From: Candidatus Arcticimaribacter sp. UBA7428
Lineage (GTDB): Bacteria; Bacteroidota; Bacteroidia; Flavobacteriales; Flavobacteriaceae
DNA: 6,457 nucleotides
Reading direction: 5' to 3'
Assembly: GCA_002477625.1 (NCBI GenBank)
Contig: DLQQ01000003.1
Span: forward strand, 1-6,457
Part shown: positions 1 through 6,457 of the stretch, piece after piece
Layout: the number at the start of each line of letters is the position of its first letter
Numbering within the stretch: position 1 is the first letter of the stretch
Position numbers and translations under genes: made by a program
Notes under the pieces: model-generated
Told to the model about the DNA's origin: nothing
What the model saw: only the letters and a program-made list of their open reading frames with translations
Database searches by the model: none

Positions 1-821
1 GTTGTTCTGGCTTTGGGTTGGCGACGCATCCAATCCAACTCTTTTTTGAAATGGAGCTTGGTTTTATGTGCTTCAACGGACTCCTGAGCTAATCGGGCTT
101 CTCTTTTTTCCAGGTAATAGGAATAGTTTCCTTTGTAGGTGTAGAGGTCACCCTCATCTAATTCTATAATTTCGTTACATACGCGTTCTAAGAAATACCG
201 ATCGTGGGTAACCATTAAAAGGGTGACCTTTTCTTTTGCAAAATATTCTTCTAGCCATTCAATCATCTCAAGATCCAGATGGTTGGTAGGCTCATCTAAG
301 ATGATCAGTTCGGGTTGCATGAGCAGTGCATTACAGAGAGCAATTCTCTTTTTTTGACCCCCAGAAAGGCTACCTACGACCGCACTTAAATCATTCAGTT
401 TAAGTTTGAATAAAATCTGCTTGTACTGATTTTCAAAGTCCCATGCCTGATTTTGATCCATTGCTTCAAAAGCCTTTTGATAAGCTTCTTGATCATCCGG
501 ATTTTCGAGTGCACGCTCGTAGTTAGCAATGATCTCGAGGGTAGGGTTGTCGGCTTGTAAAATGCTTTCTTCAACGGTGAGTTTTGCATCCAGTTTCGGT
601 TCCTGAGCCAAATTAGCAACGCGGGTACCCTTTCTGTAAACAACATTTCCTTGATCTGGATCATCCTCGCCTGCAATGATGTTTAGGATTGAGGTTTTTC
701 CACTTCCGTTTTTAGCAATTAGAGCAATTTTCTGACCCTTATTTATTCCAAACGATAGTGGCTTGAAAATAACTTTTTCACCATACGATTTTGAAATGCC
801 TTCAACGGAGAGTAAATTCAT
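1..821 (-). CDS. uup: Uup-type ABC-F ATPase, N-terminal 273 residues (partial, cut by left edge)
   Basis: The first ATP-binding cassette of a soluble, duplicated-ABC protein that lacks membrane segments. Seen: Walker A AKNGSGKT at about residues 36-43 (first Gly replaced by Ala), signature LSGGQ at 152-156, Walker B with LDEPTNHLD at 175-183, and the H-loop THDRYF around His206. After the cassette comes the start of the inter-domain linker (about 225 onward): GNYSYYLEKREA followed by a basic helix ending RRQPKART. This matches the Uup branch better than EttA. Known of the family: ABC-F proteins bind the ribosomal E site and act on translation or ribosome assembly; Uup is also linked to stability of tandem repeats. 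The second cassette and C-terminus lie outside the window. The ATG at 819-821 is chosen because MNLLSVEGISKSYG is the normal ABC-F beginning; no clear Shine-Dalgarno is seen. It is transcribed away from the rest of the window. Confidence 0.93.
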   Translation of the reverse strand, partial: MNLLSVEGISKSYGEKVIFKPLSFGINKGQKIALIAKNGSGKTSILNIIAGEDDPDQGNVVYRKGTRVANLAQEPKLDAKLTVEESILQADNPTLEIIANYERALENPDDQEAYQKAFEAMDQNQAWDFENQYKQILFKLKLNDLSAVVGSLSGGQKKRIALCNALLMQPELIILDEPTNHLDLEMIEWLEEYFAKEKVTLLMVTHDRYFLERVCNEIIELDEGDLYTYKGNYSYYLEKREARLAQESVEAHKTKLHFKKELDWMRRQPKART

Positions 822-845
822 AGGAATTGGATTCTTTTTAGTGCA

Positions 846-853
846 CAAAAATA
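846..853 (-). promoter_or_regulatory. Candidate Bacteroidota -7 promoter element for the ABC-F gene
   Basis: On the minus strand these bases read TATTTTTG, an exact match to the Bacteroidota sigma-A -7 consensus TAnnTTTG. It lies 24 bases upstream of the ATG, predicting a short 5' leader of roughly 15-20 bases. No TTG-type -33 element is found at 17-23 bases upstream, so the assignment rests on one element only. Confidence 0.4.
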
Positions 854-885
854 CACATTCATTAGTTGCTAGTTTCTTTATTTAA

Positions 886-1068
886 AATATTAATTATCTA
901 AATGCAGATTCATCTGCTACAATTGAAAGAAACTACAATCAATGGATTGGTAGTTCTGTTGATTACCCCAATGTAATAAATGATCTAAAGCATTATTTAG
1001 AAGATCGTTTGAGTAGGTTGGATGCAACTATTAGGGCATTTAAAATAAAAAGATATATATGCTGTTAA
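886..1068 (+). pseudogene. Start-less remnant resembling the C-terminus of a CotH-family protein
   Basis: The frame is open from just after a TAA at 883-885 to the TAA at 1066-1068 (60 codons) and contains no ATG. Its product has a protein-like pattern: an ERNYNQW block, then DYPNV, then an amphipathic helix NDLKHYLEDRLSRLDATI. That order (R-N-Y/F-x-x-W, a short linker with a proline, then LK-x-x-L-x-x-R-L-x-x-L-D) recalls the end of CotH-kinase-like proteins, which are secreted or surface proteins in many Bacteroidota. This is recognition from memory, not an alignment. The linker between the W and the terminal helix looks shorter than usual. The rest of the gene is not visible upstream, where the ABC-F gene starts on the opposite strand. 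I infer a decayed 3' fragment. Alternatives are an unrelated small protein with a non-ATG start, or a chance open frame. Confidence 0.42.
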
Positions 1069-1084
1069 CTATTATAATAATAAG

Positions 1085-1113
1085 TTGATTAAAAAATAAA
1101 TTATGTATGTTTG
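1085..1113 (+). promoter_or_regulatory. Promoter of the HxlR regulator gene
   Basis: TTG at 1085-1087 and TATGTTTG at 1106-1113, 18 bases apart, match the Bacteroidota -33 (TTTG/TTG) and -7 (TAnnTTTG) elements. The predicted transcription start near 1119-1121 gives a leader of about 17 bases before the ATG at 1137, which supports that start. An imperfect AT-rich palindrome, CAATTAATTTG at 1118-1128, sits on the predicted start point and could be an operator, for example for autoregulation. That part is only a possibility. Confidence 0.55.
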
Positions 1114-1136
1114 TAGACAATTAATTTGTTTTTAAT

Positions 1137-1574
1137 ATGGACTATAGATCAGGCTGTCCCATTTCAAATTTAGTAGACCTTGTCGGTGACAAATGGTCTC
1201 TACTGATTGTCCGTGACTTCTTTCTAGAAAGAAACACCTTTAAGCAATTCATGGACTCTCCAGAAGGTATTGCAACTAATATTTTAACGGATCGTCTAAA
1301 ATCATTAAAATCAAAAGGTATTATTGATTTTGCTTTTGCTCCGAATAACAAGAAAACAAAATACTATTACCTAACGGATATGGGTATTGATTTATATCCT
1401 GTTGTTTATGAAATGTCAATGTGGAGTAAACGCAATCTTGACATAGAATTTAACGAAATTGCTAGCGATTGGTTTTCAGACAACATCGACAAGGAAGATC
1501 ATGAAGTAAAAACAAAGTCTGTTGAGGAATATAAATTAATTCGAAAAGATTTGTTTGAACTAGTAAAAGCTTAG
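1137..1574 (+). CDS. HxlR/DUF24-family winged-helix transcriptional regulator with a conserved N-terminal cysteine
   Basis: A 145-residue DNA-binding protein, probably acting as a dimer. Seen: the family hallmark CPI at 7-9, followed by the helix with VGDKWSLLIVRD (16-27), the recognition-helix region GIATNILTDRLKSLKSKG (44-61), and a wing ending in KYYYLTDMG (75-83). A helix YPVVYEMSMW (87-96) likely serves dimerisation. Cys7 is the only cysteine. Known of the family: members such as HypR and QsrR sense disulfide, aldehyde or quinone stress through this cysteine, while others lack sensing. The tail after about residue 103 is acidic and then basic, and longer than the shortest HxlR proteins (about 110 residues). 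HxlR genes usually sit beside, often divergent from, their target. Here the neighbours are a gene remnant upstream and a convergent transporter gene downstream, so the target is unclear. The start is supported by the promoter 24 bases upstream. Family call is firm; the ligand is unknown. Confidence 0.93.
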   Translation: MDYRSGCPISNLVDLVGDKWSLLIVRDFFLERNTFKQFMDSPEGIATNILTDRLKSLKSKGIIDFAFAPNNKKTKYYYLTDMGIDLYPVVYEMSMWSKRNLDIEFNEIASDWFSDNIDKEDHEVKTKSVEEYKLIRKDLFELVKA

Positions 1575-1603
1575 GCTTTCGCCTAAACTTTTAGTTTACT
1601 AGT
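1559..1603. terminator. Probable bidirectional terminator between convergent hxlR-type and sulP genes
   Basis: A long stem-loop. The inner stem is AAAAG-C-TTAGGC (1565-1576) against GCCTAA-A-CTTTT (1581-1592), with one C/A mismatch and a four-base loop (TTTC on plus, GAAA on minus). An outer stem pairs ACTAGTA (1559-1565) with TACTAGT (1597-1603) across an AGTT bulge; A1565 can belong to only one of the two stems. T-rich runs follow the inner stem on both strands. On the minus transcript the loop is a GNRA tetraloop, so the structure should be most stable for sulP mRNA. The 5' arm overlaps the last codons and stop of the regulator gene. Confidence 0.72.
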
Positions 1604-1617
1604 CAAATTTTCACTTA

Positions 1618-3453
1618 TTATTTATTTTTCTTAAGCCAATCCAAACATTGATCGAAGTCATCGAATAACTGATCTTTAGAAACCAGATCAGGAATAATAT
1701 CGATACGCTCCATCATGTATTCGGGCTGTTTTGTAGCTCCAACCAACAGTACATTCTTGTCTTGTTGGCGTAAATCCAAAATCACAGATTCTAGTGCATA
1801 TAGTCCCGACTGATCGATATAAGGAACCTTATCGAGTCGAATCACTAAGGTTGAAGCGTTTTCTGGTATCTGTTTCGCAGTTTCTGTAAACTTGGAGGTT
1901 GATCCGAAGAATAAAGGCCCATCAATGTGTTTTATGAATACTTCTTTCTTTATGTCTTTGGGTAAACCTTTTTCATCTTCCCATGATTCTTCTTCTTTGA
2001 GGGCTACTATATTCAAACTATCACTGGTTAAATCTCCAATTTTTTTCATGAACATGAGAGAAGCGATTACCAAACCAATTCCTACAGCAAATACTAGATT
2101 CCAAACTGTAGAAAGAATCAGAACTACAATCAATATTAGAACTTCATCACGTGGCATGGCTGGGATAGCTTTTAGCCCTTTGTAGTCCATTACACCAATT
2201 CCTACGGTAATTAAAATTCCTGCTAGAACAGCTGCAGGTATTTGTGAGGCAATTGGACCAAGTGCTAATAAGATAACAAGTAAAAGCAGTCCAGAAATCA
2301 TTCCTGAAAGTCTTGTTTTACCTCCCGCATTAATGTTTACAACGGTTCTGATGGTAGCTCCAGCTCCAGGTAAGCCCCCGAATATTGCTCCAATACTATT
2401 TCCAATTCCTTGACCAATAAGTTCCTTATTGGGCTTGTGTACTGTTTTAGTCATGTTGTCCGATACTACTGAAGTTAGCAGTGAATCAATAGCTCCAAGG
2501 AATGCCAGGGTAATGGCTGTAAAGATGTAGGTACTCAGTGTACCCATTCCAAGACTCCCGAAAAGGGATAGGTTTGGAAGTGGTAAACCCGATGGGATTG
2601 CAGCAATGGGACGGTAATCTAAACCAAAGCCTATAGCAACACCAGATACTACAAAGAGTGCTACCAGCGTGCTGGGCACTTTAGTTGTGATGCGTTTAAA
2701 CCCAAAGATGATCAAAATAGTAAAAAACGCCAAGAGGACCTCCATATAATTTATATCACGGAATATTTTAGGTACTGATTTTATAGTACCAATAACTCCC
2801 GAAGCATTTTTTCCAGCTAATGTTTTAGCTTCAATTAAAATATCTTCTTCCGTTATTTTTTGTGCTCGATCGATGGTTGTTTTAAAATCTTCAAGAACAA
2901 GGATTCCCTCATTCATCTCATCCTTCAGAATATTTTCTAAAATAATTTCTTCGGCTTGAGGCTTGAACTGTGTAACGTAATTTAAATCTTCCTTGGGGTA
3001 ATAACCAAAAGAAGGTGGAATTTGTGTAATTAGAATGATCACCCCAATAGCGGTCATAAAACCTGAGACTACCGGGTAGGGGATGTATCGTATGTATTTA
3101 CCAATTCCCAACATACCGAGGGCAACTTGAATTAAACCTGCTAAAAAGAAAACGCATAGGATCGTCGGGAGCGCCTTTTCAACATTTCCGTCGAAATTGG
3201 AAATGATTTCTGCAATAAAAACCATACTTACGGCAGTCATTGGAGCCGTAGGCCCAGAAATTTGAGTGGCAGTACCTCCAAACAACGCAGCGAAAAAGCT
3301 TAAGAAAATAGCTCCATAGAGACCAGCGCTTGGTCCTAAGCCCGAACTCACACCAAAGGCTAGTGCAAGAGGTAAAGCAACAATACCAGCAGTTAGTCCG
3401 CCGAATAAATCCCCGCGAATATGTTTAAAATCAAATTGTAGAAGCTCTTTCAT
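1618..3453 (-). CDS. SulP-family anion transporter, BicA-like, with C-terminal STAS domain
   Basis: A 611-residue inner-membrane transporter of the SLC26/SulP family. Seen: the N-terminal signature FDFKHIRGDLFGGLTAGI followed by LPLALAFG (7-34), hydrophobic segments across about 16-470, and a cytoplasmic STAS domain at about 503-605. Residues matching the sodium/bicarbonate site of cyanobacterial BicA, as I recall it, are present: Thr69 in SGPTAPM, Asp323 and Thr327 in AIDSLLTSVV, and Ala366-Thr367 in GAGAT. The block NKELIGQGIGN (342-352) is also typical. This favours sodium-dependent bicarbonate uptake, but sulfate or other anions cannot be excluded. A hydrophilic insertion of about 65 residues lies at roughly 153-218, between predicted TM5 and TM6, on the probable periplasmic side. 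The STAS domain keeps a DQSG motif (547-550) with a potentially phosphorylatable serine. No carbonic anhydrase gene is in the window. The N-terminal motif fixes the start at ATG 3451-3453. It is convergent with the HxlR gene. Confidence 0.93.
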   Translation of the reverse strand: MKELLQFDFKHIRGDLFGGLTAGIVALPLALAFGVSSGLGPSAGLYGAIFLSFFAALFGGTATQISGPTAPMTAVSMVFIAEIISNFDGNVEKALPTILCVFFLAGLIQVALGMLGIGKYIRYIPYPVVSGFMTAIGVIILITQIPPSFGYYPKEDLNYVTQFKPQAEEIILENILKDEMNEGILVLEDFKTTIDRAQKITEEDILIEAKTLAGKNASGVIGTIKSVPKIFRDINYMEVLLAFFTILIIFGFKRITTKVPSTLVALFVVSGVAIGFGLDYRPIAAIPSGLPLPNLSLFGSLGMGTLSTYIFTAITLAFLGAIDSLLTSVVSDNMTKTVHKPNKELIGQGIGNSIGAIFGGLPGAGATIRTVVNINAGGKTRLSGMISGLLLLVILLALGPIASQIPAAVLAGILITVGIGVMDYKGLKAIPAMPRDEVLILIVVLILSTVWNLVFAVGIGLVIASLMFMKKIGDLTSDSLNIVALKEEESWEDEKGLPKDIKKEVFIKHIDGPLFFGSTSKFTETAKQIPENASTLVIRLDKVPYIDQSGLYALESVILDLRQQDKNVLLVGATKQPEYMMERIDIIPDLVSKDQLFDDFDQCLDWLKKNK

Positions 3454-3475
3454 AGATAAATAGTATTTGTTAGCG

Positions 3476-3504
3476 CAAAGATTGTTTTTTTTTCAGATTT
3501 CAAA
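3476..3504 (-). promoter_or_regulatory. Weak candidate promoter for the SulP gene
   Basis: On the minus strand, TTTG (plus 3501-3504) and AATCTTTG (plus 3476-3483) are separated by 17 bases. They resemble the Bacteroidota -33 and -7 elements, the latter with one mismatch to TAnnTTTG. This would give a leader of roughly 15-20 bases before the ATG at 3453. The upstream element overlaps the end of the T-tract region of the preceding terminator. Confidence 0.33.
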
Positions 3505-3505
3505 G

Positions 3506-3555
3506 AAAAAAAACGGCATTTAGTTTCTATGATTTTAAATATAGTTTTCCGTTTT
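3506..3555 (-). terminator. Probable Rho-independent terminator of the acyl-CoA dehydrogenase gene
   Basis: Read on the minus strand, AAAACGG (plus 3549-3555) pairs with CCGTTTT (plus 3510-3516), and a run of eight T (plus 3506-3513) ends the structure. The 32-base loop contains a small inner CTAT/ATAG pair (plus 3527-3530 and 3541-3544). It begins only a few bases after the stop codon. The large loop weakens the call, but the position and T-run fit. It argues that the downstream SulP gene has its own promoter. Confidence 0.45.
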
Positions 3556-3561
3556 TATAAT

Positions 3562-5379
3562 TTAATTGATGTATTCTTCTTTTTCCTTTTTAATAGTAAC
3601 GGTTGTTGGATCCATTAAAATTGCTGCTTGTCCCAACGTCTTTGGAAGTTCGTAGCTAAAGAAATATTTCATGGTCTCTATTTTTCCAATATAAAATTCT
3701 TCAGATAAGGAAGCATCAGGGTCCTTTAGACTTTCTTGAGCTTTGGTTGCTATCTCGAGCCATGTCCATCCAATAATAATAAGACTAAAAAATTCCATAA
3801 AAATACTAGCATCTGCTAAGTAACGTTCAAAGTCTCCTTTTACAGCGTGTGGCATCAGTTGCTGAAGTATCTTCTGTGTAAGCGCTAATTTTTCACTTAA
3901 AATAGCCGCATAGGGTTGTAATGCTTCATGTTTCTTAGAAGCTTCAATTGTTTCTAAGATTTCGGCAGACAATAAAGCAAGTCCTGAGCCCTGGCCCATT
4001 GTGATTTTACGACCCAATAAATCTTGGGATTGAATCCCGGTAGTTCCCTCGTATATCGCAGAAATTCGTATGTCTCTATAGTATTGTTGTAAGATAAAAT
4101 CAGCACAAAAACCATAGCCGCCCAATACCTGTAAGCCATTATTTACGGCATAACTTCCCGCTTCCGATGGATAGGTCTTCACTACAGGAATAATCATCTC
4201 AAGGAGGGTATTGTATTTGTTTTTTTCTTCTGGGGAGGTGGCGGTAACCTCTAAGTCGTAATATTTAGCCGCTCGCAGCACAAGACTCATGGAGCCTTCT
4301 ACGACTGCTTTTTGTAATAAAAGCATGCGTCTAACATCGGGGTGTTCAATAATCAAGCTTTGATTCTCATCAGGATTTTTCTTTCCGTCACTAGATAATT
4401 TCCTTCCCTGTGGTCGCTCGTTGGCATATTGTAAAGAAGCATAATAGGCAGCAGATGCAATGGCAGAAGCGCCACGACCTACAGCAATTCGTGCAGCATT
4501 CATCATCAAAAACATATAATTCAAGCCTTGATTTTCGTTCCCAACAAGCCATCCTCTGCAATCCTCAGCATCTCCAAATCCGAGATGGGTGGTACAATAT
4601 CCCCGTTGACCTAACTTTTGAAAATCTGCAACTGTAGTAACATCATTTGGTGTTAAAACTCCTGAGGCATCGGGTCTGTTTTTTGGAACTACAAATAGAG
4701 AAATTCCTTTGGTTCCTTTCGGCGCTCCTTCAATACGGGCAAGAACCAAATGAACGATGTTCTCTGCAAATTGATTGTCCCCTCCGGAGATGAAAATCTT
4801 TTGGCCTGTTATGTTATAGTAGCCATCGGAAGTGGGTTTAGCCTTAGTCACAATATCCGACAAGGAACTTCCGGCTTGTGGCTCTGTCAAACACATGGTA
4901 CCGCCCCATTGCCCTGATAACATCTTGGGAACATAGGCCTCATTCAATGCTTTGTTTGCAAAGTGGATGATTAATTCTGCAGCTCCTTGGGTTAAGCCTG
5001 CATATCCAGGTAAATGATTGTTGGCAGCATCGAGAATAAAGTAAGCAGCTGTGTGAGCCAATAGTGGAATTTGCATACCACCGTCATCATAATCAAAAGA
5101 AGCAGAGATAACCCCAAGTTCTCCTCCCTTATGCATCATGGTCTTTACTTGATCATGAACGTATACTTTTCCGTCTTTATAATGAGCTGGTTGCTCATCC
5201 ATCTCTTTGACGAAAGGAAATAACTCCTTATCGGCAAAGTCTTTATTCGATTCTAAAAAGAGATCGATGGATTCTTTATCATGATCAACAAAGCGTTCTC
5301 TTTTAAATAATTCTTCTAGTTGATGCACATCATAAAGCATATACTTCAGCGTGTCGATATCAATGTATTTATCAGCCAT
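3562..5379 (-). CDS. Long-type acyl-CoA dehydrogenase (DmdC-like, FAD-dependent)
   Basis: A 605-residue soluble flavoprotein predicted to oxidise an acyl-CoA to the 2-enoyl-CoA and pass electrons to electron-transfer flavoprotein. Domains: N-terminal helical region to about 155; middle beta domain with MCLTEPQAGSSLSDI (162-176) and TGQKIFISGGD (191-201), which contact FAD and substrate; C-terminal helical domain about 285-455 with Arg297 and the QVLGGYGF block (417-424); and an extra helical C-terminal domain about 465-595 that ordinary 380-residue enzymes lack. The catalytic base is predicted to be Glu444 in AIYEGTTGIQ (441-450). The roughly 600-residue architecture matches the class that includes DmdC (3-methylmercaptopropionyl-CoA dehydrogenase), but this class also covers beta-oxidation enzymes. 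No dmd partner genes are nearby, so the substrate is unknown. A divergent start with katG leaves 293 bases between them. No membrane segments or signal peptide are apparent, and the reading frame is intact. Confidence 0.94.
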   Translation of the reverse strand: MADKYIDIDTLKYMLYDVHQLEELFKRERFVDHDKESIDLFLESNKDFADKELFPFVKEMDEQPAHYKDGKVYVHDQVKTMMHKGGELGVISASFDYDDGGMQIPLLAHTAAYFILDAANNHLPGYAGLTQGAAELIIHFANKALNEAYVPKMLSGQWGGTMCLTEPQAGSSLSDIVTKAKPTSDGYYNITGQKIFISGGDNQFAENIVHLVLARIEGAPKGTKGISLFVVPKNRPDASGVLTPNDVTTVADFQKLGQRGYCTTHLGFGDAEDCRGWLVGNENQGLNYMFLMMNAARIAVGRGASAIASAAYYASLQYANERPQGRKLSSDGKKNPDENQSLIIEHPDVRRMLLLQKAVVEGSMSLVLRAAKYYDLEVTATSPEEKNKYNTLLEMIIPVVKTYPSEAGSYAVNNGLQVLGGYGFCADFILQQYYRDIRISAIYEGTTGIQSQDLLGRKITMGQGSGLALLSAEILETIEASKKHEALQPYAAILSEKLALTQKILQQLMPHAVKGDFERYLADASIFMEFFSLIIIGWTWLEIATKAQESLKDPDASLSEEFYIGKIETMKYFFSYELPKTLGQAAILMDPTTVTIKKEKEEYIN

Positions 5380-5467
5380 AATTCTTGGAAAAGATTAATT
5401 TAATTTAAAATTAATTAAAACAGGTAAATCTAATATGAATTTTGGATTTAACCTCAACTTTCCATAT

Positions 5468-5641
5468 TTAAATTATTTGAACGGTAATGCCCTTCCTCCT
5501 CAATTGCTTAATGAATGCGAGTAGAATCGGGAGCTTATAACTTTCGTAACACAAGCTAATAGTTGATTTATAATTGTTTATGATGCAACTATAGGGAATA
5601 TCAATACTATGTTTGTAAAAGCAATTGATCTCCTCACTACT
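5468..5641 (-). pseudogene. Unidentified start-less 57-codon reading frame, possible gene remnant
   Basis: On the minus strand the frame is open from just after a stop (plus 5642-5644) to the TAA at plus 5468-5470, with no ATG. The product reads like a protein C-terminus: a mixed hydrophobic/polar first half with CFYKHSIDIPYSCI, then ISLCYESYKLPILLAFIKQL, a basic RRKG turn and a final strand ITVQII. I do not recognise a family. Because its upstream edge runs into the katG leader, a functional gene would need a non-ATG start such as the TTG or ATT codons inside. I favour a truncated 3' fragment of a former gene, but a chance open frame of this length is possible in a region read in six frames. 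The short plus-strand frame opposite it looks less protein-like. Confidence 0.28.
5608..5615 (+). promoter_or_regulatory. Candidate -7 promoter element of katG
   Basis: TATGTTTG is an exact match to TAnnTTTG, identical to the box before the HxlR gene. It predicts transcription starting near 5621-5623, giving a leader of about 50 bases before the katG ATG. No TTG appears 17-23 bases upstream; a missing -33 element could mean dependence on an activator. An AT-rich sequence vaguely like a PerR/Fur box lies at 5567-5584 just upstream. Confidence 0.45.
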
Positions 5642-5653
5642 TTAGATCAATTG
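5622..5653. repeat. Perfect 10-bp inverted repeat (stem-loop) in the katG leader
   Basis: The bases CAATTGATCT (5622-5631) and AGATCAATTG (5644-5653) are exact reverse complements separated by 12 bases. The repeat starts at the predicted transcription start of katG and ends 19 bases before its ATG. In RNA it would form a hairpin at the extreme 5' end; as DNA it could be an operator immediately downstream of the promoter. The sequence after it (ATTTTAATATTTTG) is U-rich but not a clean terminator run. Confidence 0.65.
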
Positions 5654-5660
5654 ATTTTAA

Positions 5661-6457
<797 letters not shown>

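Noticed and set aside
395..676. 93-codon minus-strand open frame
   Set aside because: It lies inside the ABC-F gene in another frame; the product is low-complexity and basic with no family character.
1892..2185. 97-codon plus-strand frame inside the SulP gene
   Set aside because: Antisense shadow of a clearly coding STAS/transmembrane region.
3562..5379. Assigning the dehydrogenase specifically as DmdC in DMSP breakdown
   Set aside because: The long architecture fits, but no dmdA, dmdB or dmdD gene is visible and the same class includes other acyl-CoA dehydrogenases.
5394..5421. AT-rich partial palindrome before the dehydrogenase start
   Set aside because: Low-complexity TTAATT/AATTAA sequence easily arises by chance; no defined arms.
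5435..5524. 29-codon ATG-initiated plus-strand frame (MNFGFNLNFPYL...)
   Set aside because: Very short, no promoter or ribosome-binding signal, asparagine-rich, and opposite a more protein-like frame; not enough support.
5589..5610. ATAG and CTAT half-sites upstream of katG, as in an OxyR site
   Set aside because: The spacing is ATAG-N12-CTAT rather than the ATAG-N7-CTAT repeats of the OxyR consensus.

Overview
The window looks like an ordinary chromosomal segment of a Bacteroidota species, most likely a (probably marine) member of the Flavobacteriia. The evidence is AT-rich intergenic DNA, near absence of Shine-Dalgarno sequences before the starts, good matches to the Bacteroidota promoter -7 element TAnnTTTG upstream of several genes, and the residue-level character of all five proteins. 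The assignment rests on recognition, not on a search.

Layout, left to right. (1) 1-821, minus strand: N-terminal part of a Uup-type ABC-F ATPase that runs off the left edge. (2) 822-1136: a gap holding the ABC-F promoter, a start-less coding remnant (886-1068, plus) that resembles the C-terminus of a CotH-family protein, and a well-formed promoter for the next gene. (3) 1137-1574, plus: an HxlR/DUF24 winged-helix regulator with the single conserved N-terminal cysteine. (4) 1559-1603: a strong stem-loop between convergent genes, probably a bidirectional terminator, whose 5' arm lies inside the end of the regulator gene. (5) 1618-3453, minus: a SulP anion transporter of the BicA type (predicted sodium/bicarbonate or sulfate) with a C-terminal STAS domain and a hydrophilic insertion of about 65 residues. 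(6) 3562-5379, minus: a long (605 aa) acyl-CoA dehydrogenase of the DmdC-like class. (7) 5380-5672: a gap with an unidentified 57-codon start-less minus-strand reading frame, a katG promoter and a 10-bp stem-loop at the predicted 5' end of the katG mRNA. (8) 5673-6457, plus: the first 261 codons of catalase-peroxidase katG, cut by the right edge.

The genes do not form one operon. sulP and the dehydrogenase share a strand but are separated by 108 bp with a probable terminator, and the other genes alternate in direction. A loose redox theme can be inferred: an HxlR regulator with a possible thiol switch, a flavin dehydrogenase and katG. Nothing in the sequence ties them together functionally.

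No CRISPR array, insertion sequence, tRNA, rRNA or clear new defence or biosynthetic system was seen. The most interesting items are the two C-terminal gene remnants in the intergenic gaps, the katG leader hairpin and the SulP insertion.
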